Positions 10,041-19,178 of a stretch of 52,256 nucleotides of DNA are shown in pieces (within the stretch, counting starts at the first letter, position 1; each line of letters starts with the position of its first letter). Origin of the DNA: Butyrivibrio sp. UBA3740 (GTDB lineage: Bacteria; Bacillota; Clostridia; Lachnospirales; Lachnospiraceae); the NCBI GenBank assembly GCA_002372465.1, contig DFGW01000104.1, forward strand, positions 1-52,256, given 5' to 3'. A program made the translations under genes and the position numbers. The notes beneath the pieces are model-generated. The model searched no databases. It had not been told where the DNA came from and saw nothing but the letters and a program-made list of their open reading frames with translations.

Positions 10041-10046
10041 TATAAT
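10041..10046 (+). promoter_or_regulatory. Probable -10 box of the small-protein gene
   Basis: TATAAT at 10041-10046; transcription would begin near 10053, exactly at the foot of the long hairpin described next. No good -35 box is visible 16-18 bases upstream, so the promoter may be weak or need an activator. Confidence 0.5.
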
Positions 10047-10053
10047 GAGTCCA

Positions 10054-10122
10054 TTAAATGAAATTTTGTTGTGAAACCAATTAGGTTGAGGGGCCTAAAA
10101 TTTCACAAGCCACTTCATTTAA
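10054..10122 (+). ncRNA. Structured 5' leader (three-part stem-loop)
   Basis: Three nested inverted repeats with internal loops: TTAAATGAA (10054-10062) with TTCATTTAA (10114-10122), TTGTGAAA (10069-10076) with TTTCACAA (10101-10108), and TTAGG (10081-10085) with CCTAA (10094-10098), all perfect. The structure begins at the predicted transcription start and ends about 33 bases before the small-gene start. It does not match c-di-GMP-I or other riboswitch cores I can recall, and it has no T-run, so it is not a terminator. A 5'-stabilising element or an undescribed riboregulator are both possible. Confidence 0.6.
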
Positions 10123-10155
10123 AAACTTATTTCTTATGAGATGGAGGAATTGAAT

Positions 10156-10404
10156 ATGAGACGTTCCGCGAAGAGCAGACAAGGATTAAGCCAGGGTACA
10201 ATCGCTATCATGGCTGACGTAGTTAAGGCAAAGGAGCAGAACCTATCATACGGCAAGTTTAAGGCACTGGATATGCTTGGTGCCGGAAGCATGTTCGATG
10301 AGGAAACAGAGTCTGAGTACACTGTTCACACAACAGCCCTCGTTCGCAAGAAACAGCAGGCGCAAGAGAAGAAAGCAGTTGCTTTCGTTAAGATAAGAGC
10401 TTGA
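10156..10404 (+). CDS. Small unknown protein (82 residues)
   Basis: An unrecognised, basic, soluble 82-residue protein with many Lys, Arg and Ala, no Cys, no membrane segment. ATG 10156 is preferred because GGAGG (10143-10147) sits eight bases upstream; the earlier ATG at 10141 overlaps that ribosome site. The gene has its own likely promoter, a structured leader and a terminator, so it is a single-gene transcript, which argues that the short frame is real. No function can be assigned. Confidence 0.7.
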   Translation: MRRSAKSRQGLSQGTIAIMADVVKAKEQNLSYGKFKALDMLGAGSMFDEETESEYTVHTTALVRKKQQAQEKKAVAFVKIRA

Positions 10405-10434
10405 TATTTAAGACACAACTGAATATTGGATATA

Positions 10435-10466
10435 AGGACTTCCGCTTTGGCAGAGGTCCTTTTTTA
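10435..10466 (+). terminator. Terminator of the small-protein gene
   Basis: AGGACTTC (10435-10442) pairs with GAGGTCCT (10453-10460) with one G-U pair, followed by a run of T to 10466. It separates the small gene from the GH3 glucosidase. Confidence 0.75.
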
Positions 10467-10527
10467 TCGGTATTATGATAAAATATTTTTACTAACTGTA
10501 ATTTGCAATCAGCAAGGAGAACTGACT

Positions 10528-12783
10528 ATGAATGTAAAAGAGCTTGTTTCCAAAATGACGCTTAAGGAGAAGGCAGCTCTGTTGTCAGGAAGTGATTTCT
10601 GGCACACAGAAGCGGTAGAAAGGCTGGGACTTAAGGCCTTCATGATGTGCGACGGACCAAACGGACTTCGCAAACAGGAGGGAGAGCCGGATCACTTGGG
10701 AGTACAGGAGAGTATCAGTACAGTCTGCTATCCGACAGCCAGTGCTGTGGCGTCAAGCTTCGATGTGGACCTTATAGAGAAGATGGGGCAGACTCTTGGG
10801 GATGAGTGCCAAAGGGAAGAGGTTTCCATGCTCCTTGGCCCGGGACTTAACATGAAGAGAAGCCCTGTCTGTGGCAGAAACTTTGAGTATTTTTCTGAGG
10901 ACCCATACCTTGCAGGAAAAATGGCTGCAGCCTTTGTTAGGGGAGTTCAGTCCAAGGGAGTTTTGGCTTGCCCCAAGCACTTTGCTGCCAACAACCAGGA
11001 ATACAGAAGAATGTCCGGAAACTCCATAGTGGATGAGAGGACACTCCATGAGATATATCTTGCTGCTTTTGAAATGATGGTAAAAGAGTCCCATCCAAAG
11101 TCCATCATGTGCTCCTATAATCAGCTAAACGGAACCTTCCTGTCTGAGAATAAATACATGCTGACAGATGTCCTTAAGGATAAGTGGGGCTTTGATGGCT
11201 TTGTGGTGACAGACTGGGGCGCAGGCAAAGACCCTGTAAAGGGCGTGGAAGCAGGCCTTGACCTGGTAATGCCGGGACCCAGAAAGGATCACGAGGAGGC
11301 TATTATCGCTGCTGTTGAGTCAGGAAAGCTTGAGGAGTCCAAGGTTGACAAGGCTGTTACCAACATCCTCAGTGCCCTTAACTGGTCCCTTGAAAACGGC
11401 AGTAAGGACGTAAAGCCATCAGATGCTTCCACCAGAAAGAGTGACTATGAAGTGGCTCTTGAAGTTGCGCTTGGAAGCGCGGTTCTTTTGAAGAACAACA
11501 AGGTCCTGCCCATAAGGAAGGGTAAGAAGGTCCTTTTTGTGGGCGAGTTTGCCAAGGCGCCAAGGAATCAGGGTTCAGGCTCCTCTCACATAAACAGCGC
11601 CTATGTTTCAAATGCCTTCGACTGCGCTAAGGACAGAGATATTTCTTTTGCCCAGGGATACGATACCAGGGATATGAAAAAGAGCTATATACTCAGGGAA
11701 GAGGCTGTACAGGCGGCAGAAGATGCTGACATCATAGTTATCTTCGCCGGACTTCCCGGATCCTATGAATCTGAAGGCTTCGACAGAAAGGACATCAATC
11801 TTCCTGCGGACCAGGATAAGCTAATTGACGAACTTTCTAGAATGGATAAGAAGACTGTTGTTGTGCTCCATAACGGCGCACCGGTGGCTATGCCTTGGAT
11901 CGACAGGGTAGACGCTGTTCTTGATATGTTCCTTTCAGGCGACGCGGTTGGCGAAGCTACAGTCAAGCTCCTTTGGGGCGAGGAAAACCCTTCAGGAAAG
12001 CTGTCAGAGACCTATCCTTTAAAGCTCTCCGACAATCCAAGCTTTTTGAACTTCCCCGGGGATGGCGGAAATCCTCACTACGCAGAGGGTGTATTTATCG
12101 GTTACAGATACTATGAGAAGCGAAGAATGCCCGTTCTGTTCCCCTTTGGGCATGGCCTTAGCTATACAGAGTTTGAGTACTCGGATCCCAAGATTGACAA
12201 GACCAGCATCAAAGAGGATGAGACAGCTACAGTCACTATTGAAGTCTGGAACGTGGGAAGATATCCGGGAAAAGAGATTGTTCAGCTCTATGTCAGTGAT
12301 GATGTGAGCAAGATCACAAGACCCACAAAAGAGCTCAAGGGCTTTAAGAAAATATTCCTTAATCCGGGAGAAAAGACCACAGTGTCCTTTACTCTGGATA
12401 AGAGATCCTTTGCCTACTATAACGAGGTGATCCACGACTTCCATGTGGAGAGCGGTGATTTCACAGTGATGATAGGAGCATCTTCCTCGGACATCAGGCA
12501 CTCCCTGGGAATACATGTGGAGAGCAGTGTGGAGATACCTCTTGATGTAAATCTGTTTACTCCTATCGAGGACGTTCTGGATACCAGAAAGGGAAAAGAG
12601 ATCCTGGGACCTATCATTGATGCTGCATTAAAGGGCCAGGGAGAAGGAGCCGGAGGTGCCATGGGGGAAGGCGCCGACGTCATGATGAGAAACATGATAA
12701 TGGAGATGCCTGTAGTGAACCTTGTTAACTTCGGAATTGTTTCAGAGGAACAGGTTCAGGATATGATGAAGGCACTTCAGTAA
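10528..12783 (+). CDS. Beta-glucosidase-type glycoside hydrolase, GH3
   Basis: A 751-residue enzyme without a signal peptide, so probably cytoplasmic and acting on imported beta-oligosaccharides. Domains: GH3 barrel (about 1-300) with the nucleophile Asp in VVTDWGA (about residue 229), GH3 C-terminal alpha/beta sandwich (about 325-540), fibronectin-III-like domain (about 575-680), and a final tail of about 70 residues rich in Gly and Met. KHFAANNQE and RSPVCGRNFEYFSEDP are family substrate-site motifs. ATG 10528 has AAGGAG eight bases upstream; the longer frame from 10426 starts inside the upstream terminator. Beta-glucosidase and beta-xylosidase activities cannot be separated by eye. Confidence 0.92.
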   Translation: MNVKELVSKMTLKEKAALLSGSDFWHTEAVERLGLKAFMMCDGPNGLRKQEGEPDHLGVQESISTVCYPTASAVASSFDVDLIEKMGQTLGDECQREEVSMLLGPGLNMKRSPVCGRNFEYFSEDPYLAGKMAAAFVRGVQSKGVLACPKHFAANNQEYRRMSGNSIVDERTLHEIYLAAFEMMVKESHPKSIMCSYNQLNGTFLSENKYMLTDVLKDKWGFDGFVVTDWGAGKDPVKGVEAGLDLVMPGPRKDHEEAIIAAVESGKLEESKVDKAVTNILSALNWSLENGSKDVKPSDASTRKSDYEVALEVALGSAVLLKNNKVLPIRKGKKVLFVGEFAKAPRNQGSGSSHINSAYVSNAFDCAKDRDISFAQGYDTRDMKKSYILREEAVQAAEDADIIVIFAGLPGSYESEGFDRKDINLPADQDKLIDELSRMDKKTVVVLHNGAPVAMPWIDRVDAVLDMFLSGDAVGEATVKLLWGEENPSGKLSETYPLKLSDNPSFLNFPGDGGNPHYAEGVFIGYRYYEKRRMPVLFPFGHGLSYTEFEYSDPKIDKTSIKEDETATVTIEVWNVGRYPGKEIVQLYVSDDVSKITRPTKELKGFKKIFLNPGEKTTVSFTLDKRSFAYYNEVIHDFHVESGDFTVMIGASSSDIRHSLGIHVESSVEIPLDVNLFTPIEDVLDTRKGKEILGPIIDAALKGQGEGAGGAMGEGADVMMRNMIMEMPVVNLVNFGIVSEEQVQDMMKALQ

Positions 12784-12790
12784 AATAGTA

Positions 12791-12835
12791 AAAAAGAGTC
12801 AAGGAGAATCTGAATCGTCCCCTTGACTCTTTTTT
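12791..12835. terminator. Bidirectional terminator between GH3 gene and purA
   Basis: AAAAAGAGTCAAGG (12791-12804) and CCTTGACTCTTTTT (12821-12834) form a perfect 14-base stem with A-run and T-run on opposite sides, so it can stop transcription from both converging genes. Confidence 0.92.
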
Positions 12836-12842
12836 ATTTGAA

Positions 12843-14138
12843 TTACTTGCTGAACTTGCTCTTTCTGTAGATGATATCTGTTCTGGCAGGTCCGTTACTT
12901 ACCATTGTGATAGGATAACCGATCTGCTCCTCGATGAACTCGATGTAATTACGGCAGTTCTCAGGAAGATCCTCGTAATTCTTGATTCCGCGGATATCGC
13001 ATTTCCAGCCGGGGAGCTTCTTAAAGACAGGCTTAGCCTTGTCAAGAAGATGTGTTACAGGGAACTCTGTAGTAACTTCACCGTCGATGTCATAGCCTAC
13101 GCATACAGGGATCTCATCAAGGTAGCCGAGAACGTCAAGGACAGTGAAAGCAACATCTGTTGTGCCCTGAAGTCTGCAGCCGTACTTGCTGGCTACGCAG
13201 TCATACCAGCCAACTCTTCTTGGACGACCTGTGGTTGCGCCGTATTCGCCGCCGTCACCACCGCGTCTTCTAAGTTCTTCAGCCTCATCCCCAAAGAGCT
13301 CAGAAACAAAAGCTCCGGCTCCGACAGCTGATGAATATGCCTTGGATACAGTAACGATCTGCTTGATCTCGTAAGGTGGTATACCTGCTCCAATCGCACC
13401 GTAAGCTGCAAGAGGAGAGGAGCTTGTAACCATAGGATAGATTCCGTGATCAGGATCCTTCATGGTTCCCAGCTGACCCTCGAGAAGGATAGTCTTGCCT
13501 TCCTTGATGGCCTTATCAAGATAAAGAGATACATTTCCAACGTAAGGCTTAACCTGCTCTCTCCAGTCTAAGATCTGGTTGAACAAAGCCTCCTGATCGA
13601 TAGGATCTGCGTGATAGAGATTAACAAGAAGCACGTCTTTGATCTCAGCGATCCTTGCAATCTTCTCTTTGATTACAGCATCGTCCTGGAAGAACTCATT
13701 GATCTGCCAGCCGATCTTTGCAAACTTATCTGAATAGAAAGGAGCAATACCTGACTTGGTGGATCCAAAGCTCTTTCCTGCAAGTCTTGCCTCTTCAAGG
13801 GTATCGAAGAGAACGTGGTAGGGCATCATTACCTGAACCCTGTCAGAGATCATGATTTGTGGCATTGGAACGCCTTTTTCTGTTACCTCATTCAGCTCCT
13901 TCATGAACTTGGTTATATCAAAAGCAACACCGTTGCCGATGATATTCATTATGTTCTGATGAAAAACTCCTGATGGCATAGTATGAAGTGCAAACTTGCC
14001 ATAATCATTTACAATTGTGTGTCCTGCATTGGCACCACCCTGGAAACGGATGACAACGTCAGCCTGATCCGCAAGTGTGTCAGTGATCTTTCCTTTTCCT
14101 TCATCACCCCAGTTAGCGCCTACAACAGCCTTTACCAT
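12843..14138 (-). CDS. purA: Adenylosuccinate synthetase
   Basis: A 431-residue GTP-dependent ligase joining IMP and aspartate, the first committed step of AMP synthesis. The N-terminal GANWGDEGKGK P-loop-like motif with catalytic Asp, QGGANAGHT with the catalytic His, and GTMKDPDHG-YPMVTSSSP are family signatures; VGWYDCVASKYG and the C-terminal NGPARTD are also present. Start chosen at the ATG whose first base is 14138, with GGAGG seven bases upstream on the reverse strand; the longer frame adds 16 unsupported residues. It stands alone, divergent from the chemoreceptor gene. Confidence 0.96.
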   Translation of the reverse strand: MVKAVVGANWGDEGKGKITDTLADQADVVIRFQGGANAGHTIVNDYGKFALHTMPSGVFHQNIMNIIGNGVAFDITKFMKELNEVTEKGVPMPQIMISDRVQVMMPYHVLFDTLEEARLAGKSFGSTKSGIAPFYSDKFAKIGWQINEFFQDDAVIKEKIARIAEIKDVLLVNLYHADPIDQEALFNQILDWREQVKPYVGNVSLYLDKAIKEGKTILLEGQLGTMKDPDHGIYPMVTSSSPLAAYGAIGAGIPPYEIKQIVTVSKAYSSAVGAGAFVSELFGDEAEELRRRGGDGGEYGATTGRPRRVGWYDCVASKYGCRLQGTTDVAFTVLDVLGYLDEIPVCVGYDIDGEVTTEFPVTHLLDKAKPVFKKLPGWKCDIRGIKNYEDLPENCRNYIEFIEEQIGYPITMVSNGPARTDIIYRKSKFSK

Positions 14139-14381
14139 AAAAGCCTCCTCATATAGATTAAATGTTGATTGTTTGGGAAAAGACATTTTTCCCTAGAACA
14201 ATATATCTCAAATATGAATATAAGTAAAATCAATATTTTTTATTAAAACCATAAGTTACACTTATTACTCGAAATTTTATATAAATTTATACAATATTAA
14301 GATACTTCCTGTACGAAATAGCCTAAAATATAAGGTACAGGTCAATGAATTTTTATGCGGACATATTTTAGGAGGTTTTTT

Positions 14382-16097
14382 ATGGCTAAAACTGATGTAG
14401 CTAAAAACGAGTTTGCGCATGACAGTTTCAAAAAGATGTCTGTTTCTGATAAATTCAAAAAAGTCTTTGGAAGATTCAGGATCAATCTTATTGTAATATT
14501 CGTGGTTATTGTACTGATTGATGCAGTAGCTCTTTTAAATCTCGGTAATATATACAGGGTTTACTATGAGCAGAACACACAGCAGGGAGAAATCAGAATA
14601 ACAATTCAGGCTCTTGCCAAGTACTATCTGTGGGCTATATCTGCTCAGGATGAGGCTGACAGGAATGAACAGCTTGCAGGAGCTCAGGAGAAAATAGATG
14701 AGCTAAATGACGGCCTGAATACTCTGAGTAAAGTTTACAAGGATGACCTTACAACGGTTTACCAGCATATCAAAGACATTGATACAGCGGATGAGACCCT
14801 GAAATCCATGTTCTCATCGGGGGCGTCTGAAGCGGAGATTTATGAATACTACGTTTCAAGCATTAATGAACCCATAAAAGTTGTTGTTAAGGACTTTAAA
14901 CAGATAGGTATTTCAGCTAAGGAGCAGGCTAAAAAGGCCTATATACTGGCTATCGTGGCTGTTCTTATAATGACTGTCATATCACTGATCGTTGTAATAT
15001 ATGCCATTTTGTATTCCAGAAAGGCAAGAACAGCCCTTACAGAAAGCATTTTGGGACCTATTGAAGCCATCTCCGCTGCGGCCGGTGATATGGCAAAGGG
15101 TAAGTTGGAAGTCAGCATAGAAACAGATTCTCAGGACGAACTTGGCAAACTGGCAGATGACCTTAAGGAATCAACTTCGATAATTGAGAGCATTGTCAGG
15201 GATATTGATGAGACCCTTCATCGCATGTCCGGTGGTGACTTTTCCACAGGCTCCAGGAACGAAGAGCTTTACATTGGAGATTATGAGACCATAAGGAGTG
15301 CGCTTTCGGATATTTCAGAAAACCTTTCCAGCACACTTTTAGAGGTCAGAAATTCATCTTCTCAGGTTTCACAGGGCGCAACAAACATGTCTCAGGGGGC
15401 TACAGACCTGGCAGAAGGAGCTACAGATCAGGCTGCGGCAGTTGAGGAACTTACAGCTTCTGTAAATTCAATCACAGAGCAGACTAAGCAGCTTGCTGAA
15501 GTTGCCGAGAAGAGCAAAGGAATGGCAACATCTGTACGTGATAATGCAGAGACATCAGCAAGGAAGATGCACCTGGTTACAGATGCCATGACCAGAATTA
15601 CTGAGGCTTCTGCAGAGATCGAGCAGGTTACAAATTCCATCGAAGCTATTGCCAAGCAGACATCACTTCTTGCCCTCAATGCTTCAATAGAGGCTGCCAG
15701 AGCAGGAGAGACAGGTAAGGGCTTTGCGGTTGTTGCAGATCAGATCGGTAAGCTGGCCGATCAGAGTAGTGAAGCAGCCAAGAATACCCATCAGCTTATA
15801 GCCGATACCATGGACGAGATCAACAATGGCAACAATGTTGTGGCTGAGACAACAGAAGCTTTGGATGCTATGCAGCACAGCGTAGAGGAGATCACGGAGA
15901 TGATCATTGAGACCGGTGATCTGGCTGGGCAGCAGGCTCAGAGCATGGAAGAGATTGACAGAGGAATTGAGATGATCTCCAATGTGGTTCAGAGTAATTC
16001 CGCTACAGCTCAGGAGTCAAGCGCAGTATCCATCGAACTCTCTGAGCAGTCAGAAAGCCTGAATAATCTCATCGGCCAGTTCACAATAAACGGCTGA
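14382..16097 (+). CDS. Methyl-accepting chemotaxis protein, membrane-bound
   Basis: A 571-residue chemoreceptor. Membrane helices at about residues 36-60 and 187-210 flank a short, helical extracellular domain of about 125 residues (four-helix-bundle type by length), followed by HAMP (about 211-265), a second HAMP-like stretch, and the signalling coiled coil. The CheA/CheW-binding tip is intact: [38 protein letters not shown] 14382 follows GGAGG; the upstream ATG at 14355 lacks a site. It is transcribed alone and has its own terminator. The ligand is unknown. Confidence 0.94.
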   Translation: MAKTDVAKNEFAHDSFKKMSVSDKFKKVFGRFRINLIVIFVVIVLIDAVALLNLGNIYRVYYEQNTQQGEIRITIQALAKYYLWAISAQDEADRNEQLAGAQEKIDELNDGLNTLSKVYKDDLTTVYQHIKDIDTADETLKSMFSSGASEAEIYEYYVSSINEPIKVVVKDFKQIGISAKEQAKKAYILAIVAVLIMTVISLIVVIYAILYSRKARTALTESILGPIEAISAAAGDMAKGKLEVSIETDSQDELGKLADDLKESTSIIESIVRDIDETLHRMSGGDFSTGSRNEELYIGDYETIRSALSDISENLSSTLLEVRNSSSQVSQGATNMSQGATDLAEGATDQAAAVEELTASVNSITEQTKQLAEVAEKSKGMATSVRDNAETSARKMHLVTDAMTRITEASAEIEQVTNSIEAIAKQTSLLALNASIEAARAGETGKGFAVVADQIGKLADQSSEAAKNTHQLIADTMDEINNGNNVVAETTEALDAMQHSVEEITEMIIETGDLAGQQAQSMEEIDRGIEMISNVVQSNSATAQESSAVSIELSEQSESLNNLIGQFTING

Positions 16098-16136
16098 GAC
16101 TTGACTTTTTCACGGAAAAGAACTAATATCGCTATC

Positions 16137-16181
16137 AAGTCCTTTGCGTAGGCGCTGATCCTGCGTGAGGGGCTTTTTTTT
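16137..16181 (+). terminator. Terminator of the chemoreceptor gene
   Basis: A 16-base stem with several G-U pairs between 16137-16152 and 16160-16175, seven-base loop, followed by eight T. Confidence 0.8.
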
Positions 16182-16213
16182 GTTTAACAGACATGCGCAG
16201 CATTTTCCAAGAT

Positions 16214-16233
16214 GCCACGTAACGTGGCTTTTT
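16214..16233 (+). terminator. Second hairpin with T-run after the chemoreceptor
   Basis: GCCACG-TAA-CGTGGC (16214-16228) followed by TTTTT. It is a small but perfect hairpin that may back up the first terminator and insulate the next operon. Confidence 0.6.
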
Positions 16234-16334
16234 GGTTAAGTCTTTATTAAAATCAGGACAAATACAAACGAAATAAAATACAATCTTATTATCAGTATTT
16301 ATTGCAACAATGTATCAGTATCCGAGGTGAGCCT

Positions 16335-18641
16335 ATGATTGATGATCAAGATTTTAGTCTGATTCAGACCCAGCAAAATAAAAACAAGCAAGAATCCAAA
16401 GATGAATCCTATATGGAGGAAGAAAAAAGTGTGTCTTCCTCTGAAAGCAATGTGGCTATTCCCAATGTCGTGAGGAAACGCCCACAGGTGCAGGAGGAGC
16501 TTGAGCCATATACTGTTCAACAGAGGAAATTTGCAGTTGAAAATGTGGGAAGGCTTTTAAAGTATTTCAAAAGGTACTGCGCAGTAGTCAATATGGATAT
16601 GACCGCCACTGATGAAGAGAAGATCAGAAGAAAATGGGACGTTCTGAAGTGCTGCGAAAGAGACATACAGATTTATCTTGATTATAAGGAAAAGAAAGCT
16701 CAAAACGCCGGAAAGAAGATTAATCAGGAAGATGAGTTTCTTCAGCTGGAATACCGTGGTTTGAAAAGGCAGGTGGAGAAGCAAAATGATTCCATGGGAA
16801 AATCCATTGTTTCTGCCAGCGACGATCCCGAGGGTCTTTCGAAGGAAACCATGGCAGCTATCCGCAAGATAGATGTCTGGGTGGTAAGAAACTTCAGAAA
16901 TGGCGGATATCTTTCTTTTACCGGCGCCTATTGTGACAGGACCAATATCGTGGGCCGGCTTCTTTCCATGCCTCCAAGGAAAAGGCTGTATATCTATTAT
17001 CTGATACAGTCCAGGCAGCGGGTTAAACCTACTATGGATGGTTTCATGACCTCGCAGATTACCTTTAAGCCTGACCTTAAGAAATTCAAGGACAGGATGA
17101 TCGCCCACAAATTAAAATTTTATAAGCGCTTTTCAGGTGGGTACATCTACTGGAATAAATTGGCGCAGGCCATGGGAATTGCAGATCAGGCACAGCCTTT
17201 ACTTGATAATGCCAATGATCTTTTAGCTCTTGATAAAAAGAAAAAGGAAGAGGAGCTGAGAAATAACGTTATCAATCAGGAAATCCCGCAGGATAACGAA
17301 ATAAAAAAAGAAAACAAGATCAAAAAAGATAATAAGGCAGCAAATGTCTCAGGCCTTACGAGAGAGGATCTTAAACTTCTCCTTTCAGATCTTATAACAG
17401 CAATGCTGCTAAAGAATGAGCTTGAAAATGGAAACTTATCTGACAAGGACAAGAGCGAAAAAATAGAATGGCTCAACATACTTTCAGACAAAATATCAGA
17501 GCTTCTTGGAGGGCTTCAGGCTGAGAAGACAGCTTTTGGAGATATGGCAAAAGACTTTGCAAAGTATTATGCCGGGGATTTTACCAAGAATGTAAATTCC
17601 ATTGTTTCTGTGGCGCTTTATTCAATCAAGGACCCGATTTGGGGCGACTGGAACAGGAGAGAAAAAACCAGTTTTGGTAAGACTGTCAAAAATACCGGAA
17701 TAGGCAATATGGGATTTGGTGCCATTGCTTCATTGGCGGGAAGTATATTCGAGCTTCTTTCCCTCAAAGAGGGTGGCAAAACCATGAACTGGTTTGAATT
17801 TTCCGCCAAGGGATTAAATATGTTCGATGGCATTTTTAAGGCCACAAGGGCATCCTCGGATATAGCAAGATCCGCCGGGGCAAATAATGAATTTTTGACC
17901 TTTATCACTTCAAAGGCCTCCTGGATAGGAACTGCAGCAGCGGATTCTTTTATTGCCCTTCTGAATGCATTCTCTTACGGAAGAAACGCTCGTCACAGGG
18001 TGAAGGCATCCAGACTTGCCTCTGTGATTCTTGATAAAAAGCAGGAACGTGATGAAGAAAGATTTAAACAGGGAATGCTGGAGCTCAACAGAAGGCTGGG
18101 AGCAAGGCAAAAGAAAAATACTGCCGGGTCAACTGTCACAGCTGCAATTTCATCAACCGCAGCAATCCTGACTTCCTTGTCTGTTGTGACTGTGGGAGTA
18201 AGTGCAATAGCAGGAGCCATCTCTTTTGGAGTTGGAATATGCCTTACCGCGATGGATGCCAGAGAAAGCCGGAAAATGAAAAACGCCCTCTTTGACAGCT
18301 ACTATAAGGTTGATGAGGAATTAAAGAAATGCATTAGTGACTGGAATGAGAGAAATCCGGGTCAGCTCCTTACTCCGGAAAAGAAGCTGCTTATGAAGGA
18401 TCAGTTAAGGAATAAGATCGCAGCCAGAGAGGGCTTCTATTCACCGAGGCATGGAGCAATGGCAATAGCCAAAAAATATGCAGATTATCTTTTAGAGCAT
18501 GCCAACAATAAGGACGACAGTCAGTCCGGTATGTGCAAGGCCATGATCAAGGGACTTGGACTTCACTACAAGTACAACGCAAAAAATAAGGAAAAATCTG
18601 TTCCAAAGGCTTCTGATATTGTAAAGAAACTTTGCAAATAA
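16335..18641 (+). CDS. Large unknown membrane protein, first gene of STAS/PP2C operon
   Basis: A 768-residue protein I do not recognise. The first 85 residues are polar and probably disordered; 85-300 is helical and basic; 290-350 is a Lys/Glu/Asn-rich linker with repeated EIKKENKIKKDNK-like steps; 350-420 looks helical. From about residue 450 it carries hydrophobic stretches (MGFGAIASLAGSIFELL; ASWIGTAAADSFIALLNAF; and a long one at about 605-645 with VTVGVSAIAGAISFGVGICL rich in Gly and Ala), then a soluble helical tail. No signal peptide. The start is the ATG after GAGGTG, not the earlier in-frame ATG at 16302. The next gene encodes a possible chaperone-fold protein, so a translocated or membrane-inserting client is a hypothesis, not a finding. 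Confidence 0.82.
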   Translation: MIDDQDFSLIQTQQNKNKQESKDESYMEEEKSVSSSESNVAIPNVVRKRPQVQEELEPYTVQQRKFAVENVGRLLKYFKRYCAVVNMDMTATDEEKIRRKWDVLKCCERDIQIYLDYKEKKAQNAGKKINQEDEFLQLEYRGLKRQVEKQNDSMGKSIVSASDDPEGLSKETMAAIRKIDVWVVRNFRNGGYLSFTGAYCDRTNIVGRLLSMPPRKRLYIYYLIQSRQRVKPTMDGFMTSQITFKPDLKKFKDRMIAHKLKFYKRFSGGYIYWNKLAQAMGIADQAQPLLDNANDLLALDKKKKEEELRNNVINQEIPQDNEIKKENKIKKDNKAANVSGLTREDLKLLLSDLITAMLLKNELENGNLSDKDKSEKIEWLNILSDKISELLGGLQAEKTAFGDMAKDFAKYYAGDFTKNVNSIVSVALYSIKDPIWGDWNRREKTSFGKTVKNTGIGNMGFGAIASLAGSIFELLSLKEGGKTMNWFEFSAKGLNMFDGIFKATRASSDIARSAGANNEFLTFITSKASWIGTAAADSFIALLNAFSYGRNARHRVKASRLASVILDKKQERDEERFKQGMLELNRRLGARQKKNTAGSTVTAAISSTAAILTSLSVVTVGVSAIAGAISFGVGICLTAMDARESRKMKNALFDSYYKVDEELKKCISDWNERNPGQLLTPEKKLLMKDQLRNKIAAREGFYSPRHGAMAIAKKYADYLLEHANNKDDSQSGMCKAMIKGLGLHYKYNAKNKEKSVPKASDIVKKLCK

Positions 18642-18653
18642 AGGGGGAAAAAG

Positions 18654-19178
18654 ATGGATATTAAAAGGCTTGAAGAGGTAAGAAAAGTAGTGCTTGCCGG
18701 AATAGAAAAAGAATTCGTGGACGAGCTTATACCTGCAGTTCTTTCAAAGGAAGGCGAAACACCCGTACTTAATGTGTATCTGGATGCCGGGGAGGAAAGT
18801 ACCGGAATTACCAACGGAGAATTTTTCTTCCTTCAAAGTGACCCCGGAGATGAGATCCAGTATTTTGTAAATCTCATAACAGTATATGAACAGATCCCCG
18901 AGGAAAATCTGGATGAGGTTTGCAGGGCTGTGGCAGGAGTGAATATCTACACGCCGGCAGGTGCTTTTGTTGTGGACTTCGCTTCAGGAAATCTCGTATA
19001 TAAGTTCATGGTTCCAATATCCATTGAGGCTGCGCCGGAGGCGGTAAAAGACACTGTGGACATGACCATGGGAATAGCTTTTTCAGCTGTAAATGACCTG
19101 GCATATCTTCTGGCAGAGGTGTGTGATGGTGAAAGGAGCGCTTCAAGCGCAATCGAGGTATTTGGTAGTGACGAATAA
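18654..19178 (+). CDS. YbjN / type-III-chaperone-like protein (tentative)
   Basis: A 174-residue acidic cytoplasmic protein. The second half (GAFVVDFASGNLVYKFMVP, then a long helix ending in LLAEVCDG) has the strand-strand-helix rhythm of YbjN-type proteins, which share the fold of type III secretion chaperones; no diagnostic motif proves it. AAGGGGG precedes ATG 18654, 12 bases after the membrane-protein gene. Its last codons overlap the start of the next gene, showing translational coupling. The position directly after a large protein with hydrophobic stretches would suit a chaperone-client pair. Confidence 0.7.
   Translation: MDIKRLEEVRKVVLAGIEKEFVDELIPAVLSKEGETPVLNVYLDAGEESTGITNGEFFFLQSDPGDEIQYFVNLITVYEQIPEENLDEVCRAVAGVNIYTPAGAFVVDFASGNLVYKFMVPISIEAAPEAVKDTVDMTMGIAFSAVNDLAYLLAEVCDGERSASSAIEVFGSDE

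Noticed and set aside
10054..10122. c-di-GMP riboswitch in the structured leader
   Set aside because: The leader lacks the conserved GEMM core bases and tetraloop receptor I would expect; only the pairing is supported.
14308..14341. CCTGTAC...GTACAGG inverted repeat before the chemoreceptor
   Set aside because: Seven-base arms 20 bases apart in AT-rich sequence; could be an operator or chance, with no promoter placement to support it.
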